NCBI RefSeq assembly: GCF_963662885.1
Contig: NZ_OY760059.1
Location: forward strand, 744,001-808,000
DNA from: an uncultured Pseudodesulfovibrio sp.
GTDB lineage: Bacteria > Desulfobacterota > Desulfovibrionia > Desulfovibrionales > Desulfovibrionaceae
Reading direction: 5' to 3'
Length of the DNA stretch: 64,000 nt
The translations under genes were made by a program, and so were the position numbers. Below the pieces are notes generated by a model, which worked only from the letters and a program-made list of their open reading frames with translations, made no database searches and was not told the origin of the DNA. This document shows, one piece after another, positions 16,455 to 25,009 of the stretch; position 1 is the first letter of the stretch; every line of letters starts with the position of its first letter.

Positions 16455-16485
16455 GAAAAGCCCCTGTCCTATGTGGACAGGGGCT
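16455..16485 (-). terminator. Terminator of dctQM
   Basis: A perfect 11-bp stem (16459-16469 with 16475-16485) lies 15 bases beyond the dctM stop; read leftward it is followed by TTTTCC. It also separates dctQM from the bioDA promoter region. Confidence 0.8.
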
Positions 16486-16500
16486 CGTATTTTCAGGCTG

Positions 16501-17823
16501 TTAATCGCCGAAGACCACCGAGGGGAGCCATGTGGCCAGCTCCGGGAAGAGGATCACCAGCCCCATGCCGAAGAGCTGGAGCAGGACGAAGGGAATGATG
16601 CCCTTGTATATCTGCCCGGTGCGCACATGCGGCGGCGCTACGCCCTTGAGGAAGAAGAGCGAGAAGCCGAACGGGGGCGTCATGAACGAAGTCTGCAGGT
16701 TGATGGCGAACAGGATGGCGAACCACAGCGGGTTGAAGCCGAAGTCATGCATGATCGGGGCCAGCACCGGGATGTGAATGAACGTGATCTCGATGAAGTC
16801 CAGGAAGAAGCCGATGACGAAAATGATCGTCATGACGATGAGCATCACGGTCCATTTCCCGAAGGCCAGGTGGGTGATGTAGTCGCGGATGACGTGGTCG
16901 CCGCCCAGGCCACGGAAGACCAGGCCGAACGCGCCAGCGCCCACCAGGATGATGAAGACCATGGAGGTCAGCACTGTGGTGGTCATCATGGTTTCGCGCA
17001 GTTTGCCGAAGGTGAACCGACGGTTGACCATGGACAGGAGCACCGCTCCGGTCGCGCCTACGGCGGCCGCCTCGGTGGGCGAGGCCACGCCCGCGAAGAT
17101 GGAGCCGAGCACGCAGGTCATCAGCAGCAGGGGCGGAACCAGGGCCTTGAAGACCCGTTTCCACAACCCGGCGGCCAGGATCTCCTCCCACTCCTCGTCC
17201 GGAATGGTCGGGGCGCAGGCCTTGTTGAAGTGCGAATAGATGATGATGTAGACGCAATACAGGCCGACCAGGAGCATGCCCGGGATGACCGCGCCCATGA
17301 AGAGGTCGCCTACGGAGACACCGATGATGTCGCCGAGCAGCACGAGAACAATGGAAGGCGGGATGATCTGCCCCAGTGTACCCGAGGCCGAGATGACGCC
17401 TGTGGCCAGCTCGGTCTGGTAACCGCGTCGAAGCATTGTGGGCAGGGAGATCAGGCCCATGGTCACCACGGTGGCCCCGACGATGCCGGTGGACGCGCCG
17501 AGCAGCATTCCGACGATGACCACGGATACGGCCAGACCGCCGCACATGCGCCCGAAGAGCAGGGCCATGGTCTCGAGTAGATCCTCGGCCAGTCCTGATC
17601 GTTCGAGCATGACCCCCATGAAGATGAACAGGGGGACGGCCAGCAGGGTCTGGTTGGTCATGGTGCCCCAGATGCGCAGGGGCAGCAGGTTGAAGAAGTC
17701 CCAGCCAAAGCCGATGACGCCGAAGACCAGCGAGGTCCCCAGCAGGGTGAAGGCCACGGGAAAGCCGATCATTAGGAGCAGGGTCAGGACCCCGAACATG
17801 ATCAGAGGAAGCGCTTCCATCAT
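16501..17823 (-). CDS. dctM: TRAP transporter large permease subunit DctM
   Basis: 440-residue membrane protein with about 12 helices of the DctM/SiaM family. Typical segments are VPLFIFMGVMLERSGLAEDLL, GASTGIVGATVVTMGLISLPTMLRRGY, ISASGTLGQIIPPSIVLVLLGD, GVASPTEAAAVGATGAVLL and the C-terminal NLQTSFMTPPFGFSLFFLKGV. It is the ion-coupled translocating subunit. It begins immediately after the dctQ stop and no dctP gene follows; the likely receptor is the dctP gene at 11511, encoded divergently. Length is normal. Confidence 0.95.
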   Translation of the reverse strand: MMEALPLIMFGVLTLLLMIGFPVAFTLLGTSLVFGVIGFGWDFFNLLPLRIWGTMTNQTLLAVPLFIFMGVMLERSGLAEDLLETMALLFGRMCGGLAVSVVIVGMLLGASTGIVGATVVTMGLISLPTMLRRGYQTELATGVISASGTLGQIIPPSIVLVLLGDIIGVSVGDLFMGAVIPGMLLVGLYCVYIIIYSHFNKACAPTIPDEEWEEILAAGLWKRVFKALVPPLLLMTCVLGSIFAGVASPTEAAAVGATGAVLLSMVNRRFTFGKLRETMMTTTVLTSMVFIILVGAGAFGLVFRGLGGDHVIRDYITHLAFGKWTVMLIVMTIIFVIGFFLDFIEITFIHIPVLAPIMHDFGFNPLWFAILFAINLQTSFMTPPFGFSLFFLKGVAPPHVRTGQIYKGIIPFVLLQLFGMGLVILFPELATWLPSVVFGD

Positions 17824-18390
17824 CTACGCACCCTCGACTTCGGCCGGATGGGCCTTTTCCGTGGTTCCAGGGGCCGGTTCATACGGCTTGCCGATGATTT
17901 CCAGAAAGGCCTTGATGCCCATGGACACGCCCTGCAGGGCGATCAGCACGAAGCCGATAAGGATGAAGGCCTTGAGTACATAACGGGCCGGAAGTCCGCC
18001 GGGGTCGGGCGAACCTTCATTGATGGCCAGGGACATGCTGAAAAACTTCCAGGAGGTGTCCAGGACCAGAAAGGAGCCGGGCAACAGAAAGAAGAGTACG
18101 CCGAGAAAATTGATCCAGGCCCGGGTCTTGCGGCTGAGGCGCTGGTAGATGACGTCCACGCGCACGTGTTCGTCCTTGAGCAGGGTGTAGCCCGCGCCGA
18201 GCAGGAACATGGCTCCGAACAGGTGCCATTCCAGTTCCTGAACCGCCACGAAGGTGATGTCGAACACGTATCGCATGATAACGTCTCCGGTCACCACCAC
18301 GACCATGAGCAGGGATATATACCCTGCCAGTTTGCCGACCCATTCGTTGAGCCGGTCGATGCTTCGCACCAAGCCGAGCAGAATTGCCAT
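17824..18390 (-). CDS. dctQ: TRAP transporter small permease subunit DctQ
   Basis: 188-residue, four-helix membrane protein of the DctQ family. Signature elements are VTGDVIMRYVF, QELEWHLFGAMFLLGAGYTLLKDEHVRVDVIYQRL and a terminal helix ending QGVSMGIKAFLEI. ATG 18390 is chosen because AAGGAT lies just upstream and the first helix follows; a longer frame to 18513 encodes Arg-rich sequence. It directly abuts dctM (17823/17824) and is the first gene of this unit. Confidence 0.9.
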   Translation of the reverse strand: MAILLGLVRSIDRLNEWVGKLAGYISLLMVVVVTGDVIMRYVFDITFVAVQELEWHLFGAMFLLGAGYTLLKDEHVRVDVIYQRLSRKTRAWINFLGVLFFLLPGSFLVLDTSWKFFSMSLAINEGSPDPGGLPARYVLKAFILIGFVLIALQGVSMGIKAFLEIIGKPYEPAPGTTEKAHPAEVEGA

Positions 18391-18762
18391 CGAAATCCTT
18401 CCTTGAAAAAGGCGACAGGTCGCCAGATAACGAATTATATAAAGGCATTGCCAAGTGGCGCTCACGCGGGGCCGACTCCAACGCCGTAAAGGGTTGTGCA
18501 AAGAATGGTGCAACCTAGCAGAACTGCCGTGGGTTGTAAAAAGGCGTAAAAGGGCCTCGGTGGCGGAAAGTCAGGCGTGGCGGGGGTTGCCGGGTGGTCT
18601 GTTTATGCCTCTTTGCGTCCTGATTTCCACCGCTTCTTCTCTCGCGGGGGGGCAAGAAGGAGGGAAAACGGGAATGGGACGGATTTTTTGCGAAATCACG
18701 AAAAAAAGCCCGGCCCGACAAAATGTCGGACCGGGCGATCAATGACTTGTGCAAGCGTAAGG
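18391..18762. other. Intergenic region between dctQ and cydB
   Basis: 372 bp without a supported gene. Near dctQ there is AT-rich, promoter-like sequence (GAATTATATAAAGG around 18431-18444) and an imperfect dyad around 18489-18517 (GGTTGTGCA with TGCAACC) that could be an operator. The distal part holds the cydAB terminator at 18703-18737. The middle, about 18520-18700, shows nothing recognisable. Confidence 0.5.
18703..18737 (-). terminator. Terminator of cydAB
   Basis: A 12-bp stem (18708-18719 with 18725-18736, one mismatch-type wobble) read leftward is followed by TTTTTTT, 26 bases after the cydB stop. Confidence 0.9.
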
Positions 18763-19812
18763 CTAGTAATGCAAGTCGTCTTCGGTGATGGGGGTGGCGA
18801 AGTGCTTGTAGACCCAGGACTGGTAGCCGATGACCAGGGGCACGAAGATCACGGCCACCACGAGCATGATCTCCAGCGTCAAGGCGCTCGACGCGGAGTT
18901 CATGATGGTCAGGCTGTTGGCCGGGTTCGGGCTGGACGGGATGATCGCCGGGAAGATGCCGATCACGCCGAACAGGGCGACGCCGCCGATGTACAGGCCG
19001 CTGGCGGCCCAGGCCATCCAGTACCTGCCTGCGCCGAGGTAGGTGCGCATGAGCACCAGCCCGGCCACGGGCAGCAGCAGGATGACGAACAGCACGGGGT
19101 AGACCATGTAGTTGGCGAACAACTGCGTGGACATGGCGGTGTAGGCCAGGAACAGCACGGTCAGGACGACCACGCCGGGCCACAGCTTGGTGGCCACGCT
19201 CTCGGCCCGGGCCTTGAGTTCACCGGTGGTGCGGATGCACAGCCACAGGGCTCCGTGCATCATGAAGATGGTCACGAACAGGATGCCGCCCGCGATGCCG
19301 TAGGGGTTGAGCAGGCCGAACAGTCCGGCCTGGGAGAACCCGGTCTCATCGAGGGGGATACCCTGGAAGATGTTGCCGAAGGCCACGCCCAACAGCAGGG
19401 CGGGCAGGAAGGAGCAGACCGCGTGGGCGGTGTCCCAGGCCTTTCTCCAGGCCGGGCTCTCCACCTTGGAGCGGAACTCGAAGGACACGCCGCGCACGAT
19501 CAGGGTGAACAGGAGCAGCATGAGCGCCAGATACAGGCCGCTGAACATCTGCGCGTAGGCGTAGGGGAAAGCGGCGAAGGTCACGCCGCCGGCCGCGATA
19601 AGCCAGACTTCGTTGCCGTCCCAGAAGGGACCGGTGGAATTGAGAATGGCCCTTTTATCTCCCTCGGAGCGGGCCAGGAAGGGCAGCAGGGTGCCCACGC
19701 CCAGGTCGAAGCCGTCGAGGATGAAGTAGACGGCCCAGAGCACGCCCCAGAGGATGAACCAAATCATCGCCAGGTAGTAGTGCAGCGAACCGGTTTCCAT
19801 CAAAGTAGTCAT
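18763..19812 (-). CDS. cydB: Cytochrome bd ubiquinol oxidase subunit II
   Basis: 349-residue CydB with about nine helices. Diagnostic parts are VYFILDGFDLGVGTLLPF with the conserved acidic residues near the N-terminus, RAILNSTGPFWDGNEVWLIAAGGVTFAAFP, and FMMHGALWL. With CydA it forms the quinol-oxidising, oxygen-reducing bd oxidase of the inner membrane. It follows cydA by 25 bases. No small CydX-type frame is seen between cydB and the terminator at 18703. In sulfate reducers bd oxidases serve oxygen defence rather than growth. Confidence 0.95.
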   Translation of the reverse strand: MTTLMETGSLHYYLAMIWFILWGVLWAVYFILDGFDLGVGTLLPFLARSEGDKRAILNSTGPFWDGNEVWLIAAGGVTFAAFPYAYAQMFSGLYLALMLLLFTLIVRGVSFEFRSKVESPAWRKAWDTAHAVCSFLPALLLGVAFGNIFQGIPLDETGFSQAGLFGLLNPYGIAGGILFVTIFMMHGALWLCIRTTGELKARAESVATKLWPGVVVLTVLFLAYTAMSTQLFANYMVYPVLFVILLLPVAGLVLMRTYLGAGRYWMAWAASGLYIGGVALFGVIGIFPAIIPSSPNPANSLTIMNSASSALTLEIMLVVAVIFVPLVIGYQSWVYKHFATPITEDDLHY

Positions 19813-19837
19813 AGATTTTCTCCTTTATTCGCTGGGA

Positions 19838-21151
19838 TTAGGCCTGGATGGGCGTGTTGTCCTCGGGGCCCTTCTTGGCCAGCTTGACCATCAGCCAGAT
19901 GCCGACGGCGCCAAGCAGGGCGTAGAGCAGGGTCATCAACACCAGGGTGAAGCCCACCTCGCCGGTTCCCACCGGGGAGACTGCGTCCGAGGTGCGCATC
20001 AGACCGTACACGATCCACGGCTGGCGGCCTACCTCGGTCAGTGTCCAGCCAGCCCAGATGGCAAAGTAGGGCAGCGGGATACAGTACGGCAGCGCCTTGA
20101 GGAAGAGCGGGTAATTGTCCAGTCGCTTGCGCATCAGGAAGCCGAAGGCGGCCACCAGGATGAACAGGGTTCCCAGGCCGACCATCAGCCGGAAGGAGAG
20201 GAAGGAGAGGGTCACGGGAGGACGGTCTTCCTTGGGGAAGTCGCTCAGACCCTTCACTTCGGCATTGAAGTCGTTGTAGGCCAGGAAGCTCAGCACGCCG
20301 GGCAGGGGCAGGGCCTGGAGCACGTTGCCGTCTTCGCCCGGGATGACCAGGAGATACATGGGAGCGTTTCTCTGGGTCTCCCAGTGGGATTCCATGGCCG
20401 CCAGTTTGGCGGGCTGGGTGTCGGACAGGTTGTTGCCGTGGATGTGGCCTTCGGCCGCGGTGAACAGGGCGAAGACCAGGGCCACGGAGATGCCCAGGTT
20501 AAAGGATTTCTGGAAAAATTCAGTGTTGCTCTTGCGCAGCAGATGCCATGCGGAGATGCCGACCACGAAGAATCCCGCCAGGAGCAGGGAGGCCGGAACC
20601 ACGTGGAAGAACTCGAGCCAGGCGTACTTGTTGGTGATGACCGCCCAGAAGTCGGTCAGCTCGGCGCGGCCGTTGCGCAGGACATACCCAACGGGGTTCT
20701 GCATGAACCCGTTGGCGATGAGAATCCACATGGCCGACAGGTTGGAGGCACCGGCCACCAGCCAGGCGGTGATGGCGTGGGCTTTGGGAGAGAGCTTTTC
20801 CCAACCGAAGTGCCAGACGCCGATAAAGGTGGATTCCAGGAAGAAGGCCGCGGTGGCCTCGATGGCCAGCAGCGAACCGAAAATGTCGCCCACGTACATG
20901 GAGTAGCGGGACCAGTTGGTGCCGAACTGGAACTCCAGGGTGATGCCGGTGACAACGCCGAGCGCGAAGTTCACCAGGAACAGTTTACCCCAGAATTTGG
21001 CCATCTTCTTGTACACCTCGTTGCCGGTGCGCACATAGGCCGTTTCCATGCAGGCGATGAGGACGGATAGCCCCAGCGTCAGCGGCACGAAAATGAAGTG
21101 AAACATGGTGGCTGCGGCGAATTGCAGCCGGGAAAGCATCAGCACATCCAT
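19838..21151 (-). CDS. cydA: Cytochrome bd ubiquinol oxidase subunit I
   Basis: 437-residue CydA. The N-terminal MLSRLQFAAATMFHFIFVPLTLG holds the heme-ligand His, and SNLSAMWILIANGFMQNPVGY and EFFHVVPASLLLAG the second His-containing helix. The quinol-site signature AGWTLTEVGRQPW is present. The length fits the short Q-loop class. Start at ATG 21151 behind AAGGGGGT. It heads the cydAB pair and lies 115 bp downstream of the phosphofructokinase gene on the same strand, so read-through from there is possible. The upstream sequence contains TTGAAC and AT-rich stretches suitable for its own promoter. Confidence 0.95.
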   Translation of the reverse strand: MDVLMLSRLQFAAATMFHFIFVPLTLGLSVLIACMETAYVRTGNEVYKKMAKFWGKLFLVNFALGVVTGITLEFQFGTNWSRYSMYVGDIFGSLLAIEATAAFFLESTFIGVWHFGWEKLSPKAHAITAWLVAGASNLSAMWILIANGFMQNPVGYVLRNGRAELTDFWAVITNKYAWLEFFHVVPASLLLAGFFVVGISAWHLLRKSNTEFFQKSFNLGISVALVFALFTAAEGHIHGNNLSDTQPAKLAAMESHWETQRNAPMYLLVIPGEDGNVLQALPLPGVLSFLAYNDFNAEVKGLSDFPKEDRPPVTLSFLSFRLMVGLGTLFILVAAFGFLMRKRLDNYPLFLKALPYCIPLPYFAIWAGWTLTEVGRQPWIVYGLMRTSDAVSPVGTGEVGFTLVLMTLLYALLGAVGIWLMVKLAKKGPEDNTPIQA

Positions 21152-21266
21152 ACAAACCCCCTTGTGGATATTGCTTTGACATACCTCATGACATAAATAA
21201 AATGCTTAACGTTCAAAGATGCATACATCCGCACTGTGAACAAATCAAGAATAATTATTGTTCCTG

Positions 21267-22595
21267 TTAGCCGTTTTTCATGGTCAACGGCTGGCCTGTG
21301 GATTCGAGCACTGCCCGCCAATAATTGGAGCAGGTGCTGATACGTTTTTTGCCCCGTGTGACCACGGCCATGGGGATGTGCACATAGCGTCCGTTCCAGC
21401 GGGAAATGACCAGGCCGGTGCGGCCGGACATGCCCGCGTGCACCGCATGGATGCCCAGGAACGAGCAATAGATGCGGTCATTGGCGTTGGCCGGAACCGA
21501 GCGGATGATGTAGCTCGGATCGATGTATTTGAGCGAGGGCTCGATGCCCTGTTTCCTGAAATGGTCGAGAATCTCCCTTTTCAACAGGGAGGCGATGTCG
21601 CTCAGTTTGACGTTGCCCGACGCGTCCTGTTTGCCGGAAGCGTCCAGGAGGTCCTGGCCCGCGCCCTCGGCCAACACGATGACCGCGTTGCCGCTTTTTT
21701 TCATGCGTTCGTCCAGGGCGGCCAGAAAGCCGTTTTCGCCCTGGATGTCGAAGGGGTCTTCCGGGATGAGACAGAAATTGATCTCCTGGCAGGCCAGGGC
21801 GCTCTGGGCCGCGATGAAGCCCGCGTCCCTTCCCATGACCTTGACCAGACCGATACCCCACGGGGCGCCGGTGGCTTCCACGTGGGCTCCCCGAATGGCC
21901 AGGGCCGCTGTTTCCACCGAGGTATCGAAGCCGAACGAGGGAGAGACGTAGTTGATGTCGTTGTCGATGGTCTTGGGCAGGCCGACCACGGAGATGGACA
22001 GTCCGCGTTTCTGTATCTCGGCCACCACGGTGGAGGCGGCCCGCATGGTTCCGTCGCCGCCGATCATGAACAGGATGGAGACGTTCATGCGCTCCAGGGC
22101 GTCCACGATGGCCTCCGGGTCCTGGGGCCCGCGCGAACTGCCCAGCACGGTGCCGCCGAACTCGTGAATGCGCGAGACGAAGTCCGGAGTCAGCTCGACG
22201 ACGTCGTAGCCCTGTTCGGGGATGAACCCGGCCAGGCCGTACTGGATGCCGAGCACGGACGGGACCTTGTATTCATGGAAGGCGGTCATGACGATGGCCC
22301 GGATGACGTCGTTCAGTCCGGGGCACAGGCCGCCGCAGGTGACCACCGCGCATTTGGTCTTGCTCGGGTCGTAGTAGATCTTGTCGCGGGGCCCGGCGGG
22401 CTCGAAATATATGTGTTGCGGCTTCTTGCGGCTTTTGGACGTGCCTTCCACGGTGCGGCGGGAGATGTCCACCAGAACGGCATCCTCTTCCTCGACGAAA
22501 TTGCCGAACTTGATGGGGTTGGTAATCTTGGCCGTGCCCACGGTGGCAATCTCGGTGGATTTGGGCATGGGGCTTTCGAAATTGCATGCTTTCAT
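21267..22595 (-). CDS. 6-phosphofructokinase, trypanosome/plant-like group
   Basis: 442-residue phosphofructokinase. Motifs: CGGLCPGLNDVIR, IGGDGTMRAA, LPKTIDNDI (catalytic Asp pair), IGLVKVMGRDAGF, and an N-terminal extension of about 75 residues before the PFK fold. Gly in GGDGT is normally linked to ATP use, while Lys in PKTIDND is normally linked to pyrophosphate use; this mixed pair is known in the trypanosomal ATP-PFK group, so ATP-dependence is more likely but not certain. It phosphorylates fructose 6-phosphate in glycolysis. Start 22595 follows GGGAGG. Located upstream of cydAB. Confidence 0.88.
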   Translation of the reverse strand: MKACNFESPMPKSTEIATVGTAKITNPIKFGNFVEEEDAVLVDISRRTVEGTSKSRKKPQHIYFEPAGPRDKIYYDPSKTKCAVVTCGGLCPGLNDVIRAIVMTAFHEYKVPSVLGIQYGLAGFIPEQGYDVVELTPDFVSRIHEFGGTVLGSSRGPQDPEAIVDALERMNVSILFMIGGDGTMRAASTVVAEIQKRGLSISVVGLPKTIDNDINYVSPSFGFDTSVETAALAIRGAHVEATGAPWGIGLVKVMGRDAGFIAAQSALACQEINFCLIPEDPFDIQGENGFLAALDERMKKSGNAVIVLAEGAGQDLLDASGKQDASGNVKLSDIASLLKREILDHFRKQGIEPSLKYIDPSYIIRSVPANANDRIYCSFLGIHAVHAGMSGRTGLVISRWNGRYVHIPMAVVTRGKKRISTCSNYWRAVLESTGQPLTMKNG

Positions 22596-22721
22596 AGTCT
22601 CGACCTCCCGACTTCAGCAATGGTCCTTTGGCTAACTGTATTATAACGATTTCTTCCTGTGAGCAAACTGTATCTTCGTTTTTTCTCAATACGATAACAG
22701 GAAAACGCATGAATGACGCAT

Positions 22722-22743
22722 TGCCCCCCCAAGGGGGGGGGCA
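22722..22743. repeat. Homopolymer C/G hairpin
   Basis: TGCCCCCCC, AA, then GGGGGGGGGCA forms a tight stem between the divergent phosphofructokinase and htpX genes. Homopolymer runs of this kind are prone to length change. Just downstream, TTGACC (about 22752) and TATCTA are a possible htpX promoter. Confidence 0.5.
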
Positions 22744-22822
22744 TCAGGACTTGACCTTTCGGGACAAATACCTATCTACTGATTTCCGCAGTATCGCTTG
22801 ATGACCGGAGGATAACGATTTC

Positions 22823-23668
22823 ATGACCAGTCAGATCAAAACCCTGCTGCTTCTGGGCCTGCTCACCGGCCTGTTGATGGCCCTTGGCGGGGCCATGGGC
22901 GGCCGCGCCGGGTTGTTCCTGGCCTTCGGGTTCGCCATGCTCATGAACGTGGGCAGTTATTGGTATTCGGACAAGATCGTCCTGCGCATGTACAAGGCGC
23001 GCCCCCTGTCACCGGGCGACGCGCCCCACATTCACCGCGTGGTCGGCGAGATGGCCCAGGCCGCAGGCATCCCCAAGCCGCGCATCGTGCTCATCCCCCA
23101 GGACGCGCCCAACGCGTTCGCCACGGGCCGTAATCCGCAGAACGCCGTGGTCGCGGTCACGCGGGGTATCGTCAACATCCTGGACCCCGACGAGCTCAAG
23201 GGCGTGCTGGCCCACGAACTCGGCCATATCGTCAACCGCGACATCCTCATCCAGACCATCGCGGCTGTGCTGGCCGGGGCCATCGTGTTCATTGCGAACA
23301 TGCTCCAGTTCACCGCCATCTTCGGCGGCTTCTCCCGCGACGAGGAGGGCGGCAATCCGCTGGCCGCGCTGGCTATGGCCTTTCTCGCCCCGGTGGCCGC
23401 CACCCTCATCCAGATGGCCATCTCCCGGTCGCGCGAATACCTGGCCGACGCCACGGGCGCGCGGCTGTCCAACCCCGACGACCTGGCCGACGCCCTGTCC
23501 AAACTCGACTCGGCGGCGCAGCGCATGCCGCTTCAGGGCAACCCGGTCACTGAGAATCTGTTTATCGTCAATCCGTTCAGCGGGCGTCGGGCCGCGTCGC
23601 TGTTCGCCACGCATCCGCCCATTGAAGACCGCATCGCGCGCCTGAGGGCCATGGCTCAAGGCAGGTAA
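22823..23668 (+). CDS. htpX: Membrane zinc metalloprotease HtpX
   Basis: 281-residue M48 protease of the inner membrane. Two N-terminal helices (LLLLGLLTGLLMALGG and LFLAFGFAMLMNVGSY) are followed by the zinc site HELGH in LAHELGHIVNRD and the third ligand region SREYLADATGARL. Two more hydrophobic segments lie between. HtpX degrades misfolded membrane proteins. Start at ATG 22823 with GGAGG about 12 bases upstream, a rather long spacing. Only one base separates its stop from the degP-like gene, so the two form a quality-control operon. Confidence 0.95.
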   Translation: MTSQIKTLLLLGLLTGLLMALGGAMGGRAGLFLAFGFAMLMNVGSYWYSDKIVLRMYKARPLSPGDAPHIHRVVGEMAQAAGIPKPRIVLIPQDAPNAFATGRNPQNAVVAVTRGIVNILDPDELKGVLAHELGHIVNRDILIQTIAAVLAGAIVFIANMLQFTAIFGGFSRDEEGGNPLAALAMAFLAPVAATLIQMAISRSREYLADATGARLSNPDDLADALSKLDSAAQRMPLQGNPVTENLFIVNPFSGRRAASLFATHPPIEDRIARLRAMAQGR

Positions 23669-23669
23669 C

Positions 23670-24995
23670 ATGAATAGAACGGCTTCCTCTTTTCTCTTTT
23701 CCCTTCTCGTCCTGTGCTTTGCTTCCACTCCGGCATTCGCCGCCGACCGCCGCACCCCGGTGGTCCTGGCCGTGGAGGCGGTCAGCCCCTCGGTCGTCAA
23801 CATCACCGTGACCTCCACGGTGCAGGGCGGCGGCTCGCCCTTTGGCGATCCCTTTTTCGACCAGTTCTTCAAACAGTACTATGGGCAGCAACCCCGTCGC
23901 TCCCAGAGCCTCGGCTCGGGCGTGATCATCGACGGCAAGAAGGCGCTGGTCCTGACCAATGCCCATGTCATCGCCTCGGGCGGCGACATCGCGGTACGCC
24001 TCAAGGACGGCCGCGAGTACAAGGCCGACCTGGTCGGCTCGGACGCCGACTTCGACCTGGCCGTGCTCAAGCTGGCAAACGCCCAGGACCTGCCCCAGGT
24101 CTCCATGGGGGATTCCGAGAACATTTTCATCGGCGAGACCGTCATCGCCATCGGCAACCCGTTCGGCTATTCCAACACCGTGACCACCGGCGTGGTCTCG
24201 GCCCTGAACCGGCCCATGAAGACCAACGGCGGGGCCTACGGCAGCTTCATCCAGACCGACGCGGCCATCAACCCCGGCAACTCCGGCGGTCCGCTGCTGA
24301 ACATCAACGGCGAACTCATCGGCATCAACACCGCCATCCAGGCGCGGGCCGAGGGCATCGGCTTCGCCATCCCCATCAACAAGGCCAAGCACGTCATAGC
24401 CGAGCTGCTCGACACCGGCCACGTCTCGCCCATCTGGCTCGGCCTTTTCGGCCAGGATGTGGACCAGGCCGCGGCACGTTATTTCGATCTCAAGAACCTG
24501 AACGGGATGCTCGTCACCGAGGTCTATCCCGACACGCCCGCCGCCGATGCCCTGCTCAAGCCCGGCGACGTGATCAAGTCCTTCAACGGACGTACCCTGG
24601 CCAACAAGACCGATTACCTGACCCGGCTGTTTTCCGTGACCAAGGCAGAGTCCGTGAGTCTGGTCGCCCTGCGTGACGGCCATGAAATCCGCCTCCACCT
24701 GAGGCCTCAGGTCCTGGACAAGGGGATGGCGCTCAAGCTCGTGCGCAACCGTTGGGGCTTTGAGCTGGCCGACAGGGAGCAGGGCTCCGGAGCGGAGGTG
24801 ACCCGCGTGGTCCCCGGTTCGGCAGCCGCCAAGCTGGGGCTCCAGCAGGGCGACATCATCCACCAGATAGGCAATCGCAGCCTGCGTTCGGGCATAGACC
24901 TGCTCAACGCCTTTTTGCGAAACCGTATGCAGAAAACGGTCATGATGCGCGTCCAGCGGGGGCGCAACCTCTACACCGTCCGGCTGACCCTCTAG
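23670..24995 (+). CDS. degP: Periplasmic serine protease, Do/DegP family
   Basis: 441-residue HtrA-type protease. Signal peptide MNRTASSFLFSLLVLCFASTPAFA is cleaved near residue 24. The trypsin-like domain carries the triad His (LTNAHVI), Asp (DADFDLAVLKL) and Ser (NPGNSGGPLL). Two PDZ domains follow, one around residues 250-335 (WLGLFGQ, GMLVTEVYPDTPA) and a second, more divergent one around 350-435 (VTRVVPGSAAAKLGLQQGDII). It refolds or degrades damaged envelope proteins. Translationally coupled to htpX and followed closely by a methyltransferase gene. Confidence 0.93.
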   Translation: MNRTASSFLFSLLVLCFASTPAFAADRRTPVVLAVEAVSPSVVNITVTSTVQGGGSPFGDPFFDQFFKQYYGQQPRRSQSLGSGVIIDGKKALVLTNAHVIASGGDIAVRLKDGREYKADLVGSDADFDLAVLKLANAQDLPQVSMGDSENIFIGETVIAIGNPFGYSNTVTTGVVSALNRPMKTNGGAYGSFIQTDAAINPGNSGGPLLNINGELIGINTAIQARAEGIGFAIPINKAKHVIAELLDTGHVSPIWLGLFGQDVDQAAARYFDLKNLNGMLVTEVYPDTPAADALLKPGDVIKSFNGRTLANKTDYLTRLFSVTKAESVSLVALRDGHEIRLHLRPQVLDKGMALKLVRNRWGFELADREQGSGAEVTRVVPGSAAAKLGLQQGDIIHQIGNRSLRSGIDLLNAFLRNRMQKTVMMRVQRGRNLYTVRLTL

Positions 24996-25009
24996 CAAGG
25001 AGCTTTCCC

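Noticed and set aside
21220..21250. Possible Rex site before cydA (TTGTTCACAG region)
   Set aside because: Only one half-site resembles the consensus and the spacing to a second half is wrong.
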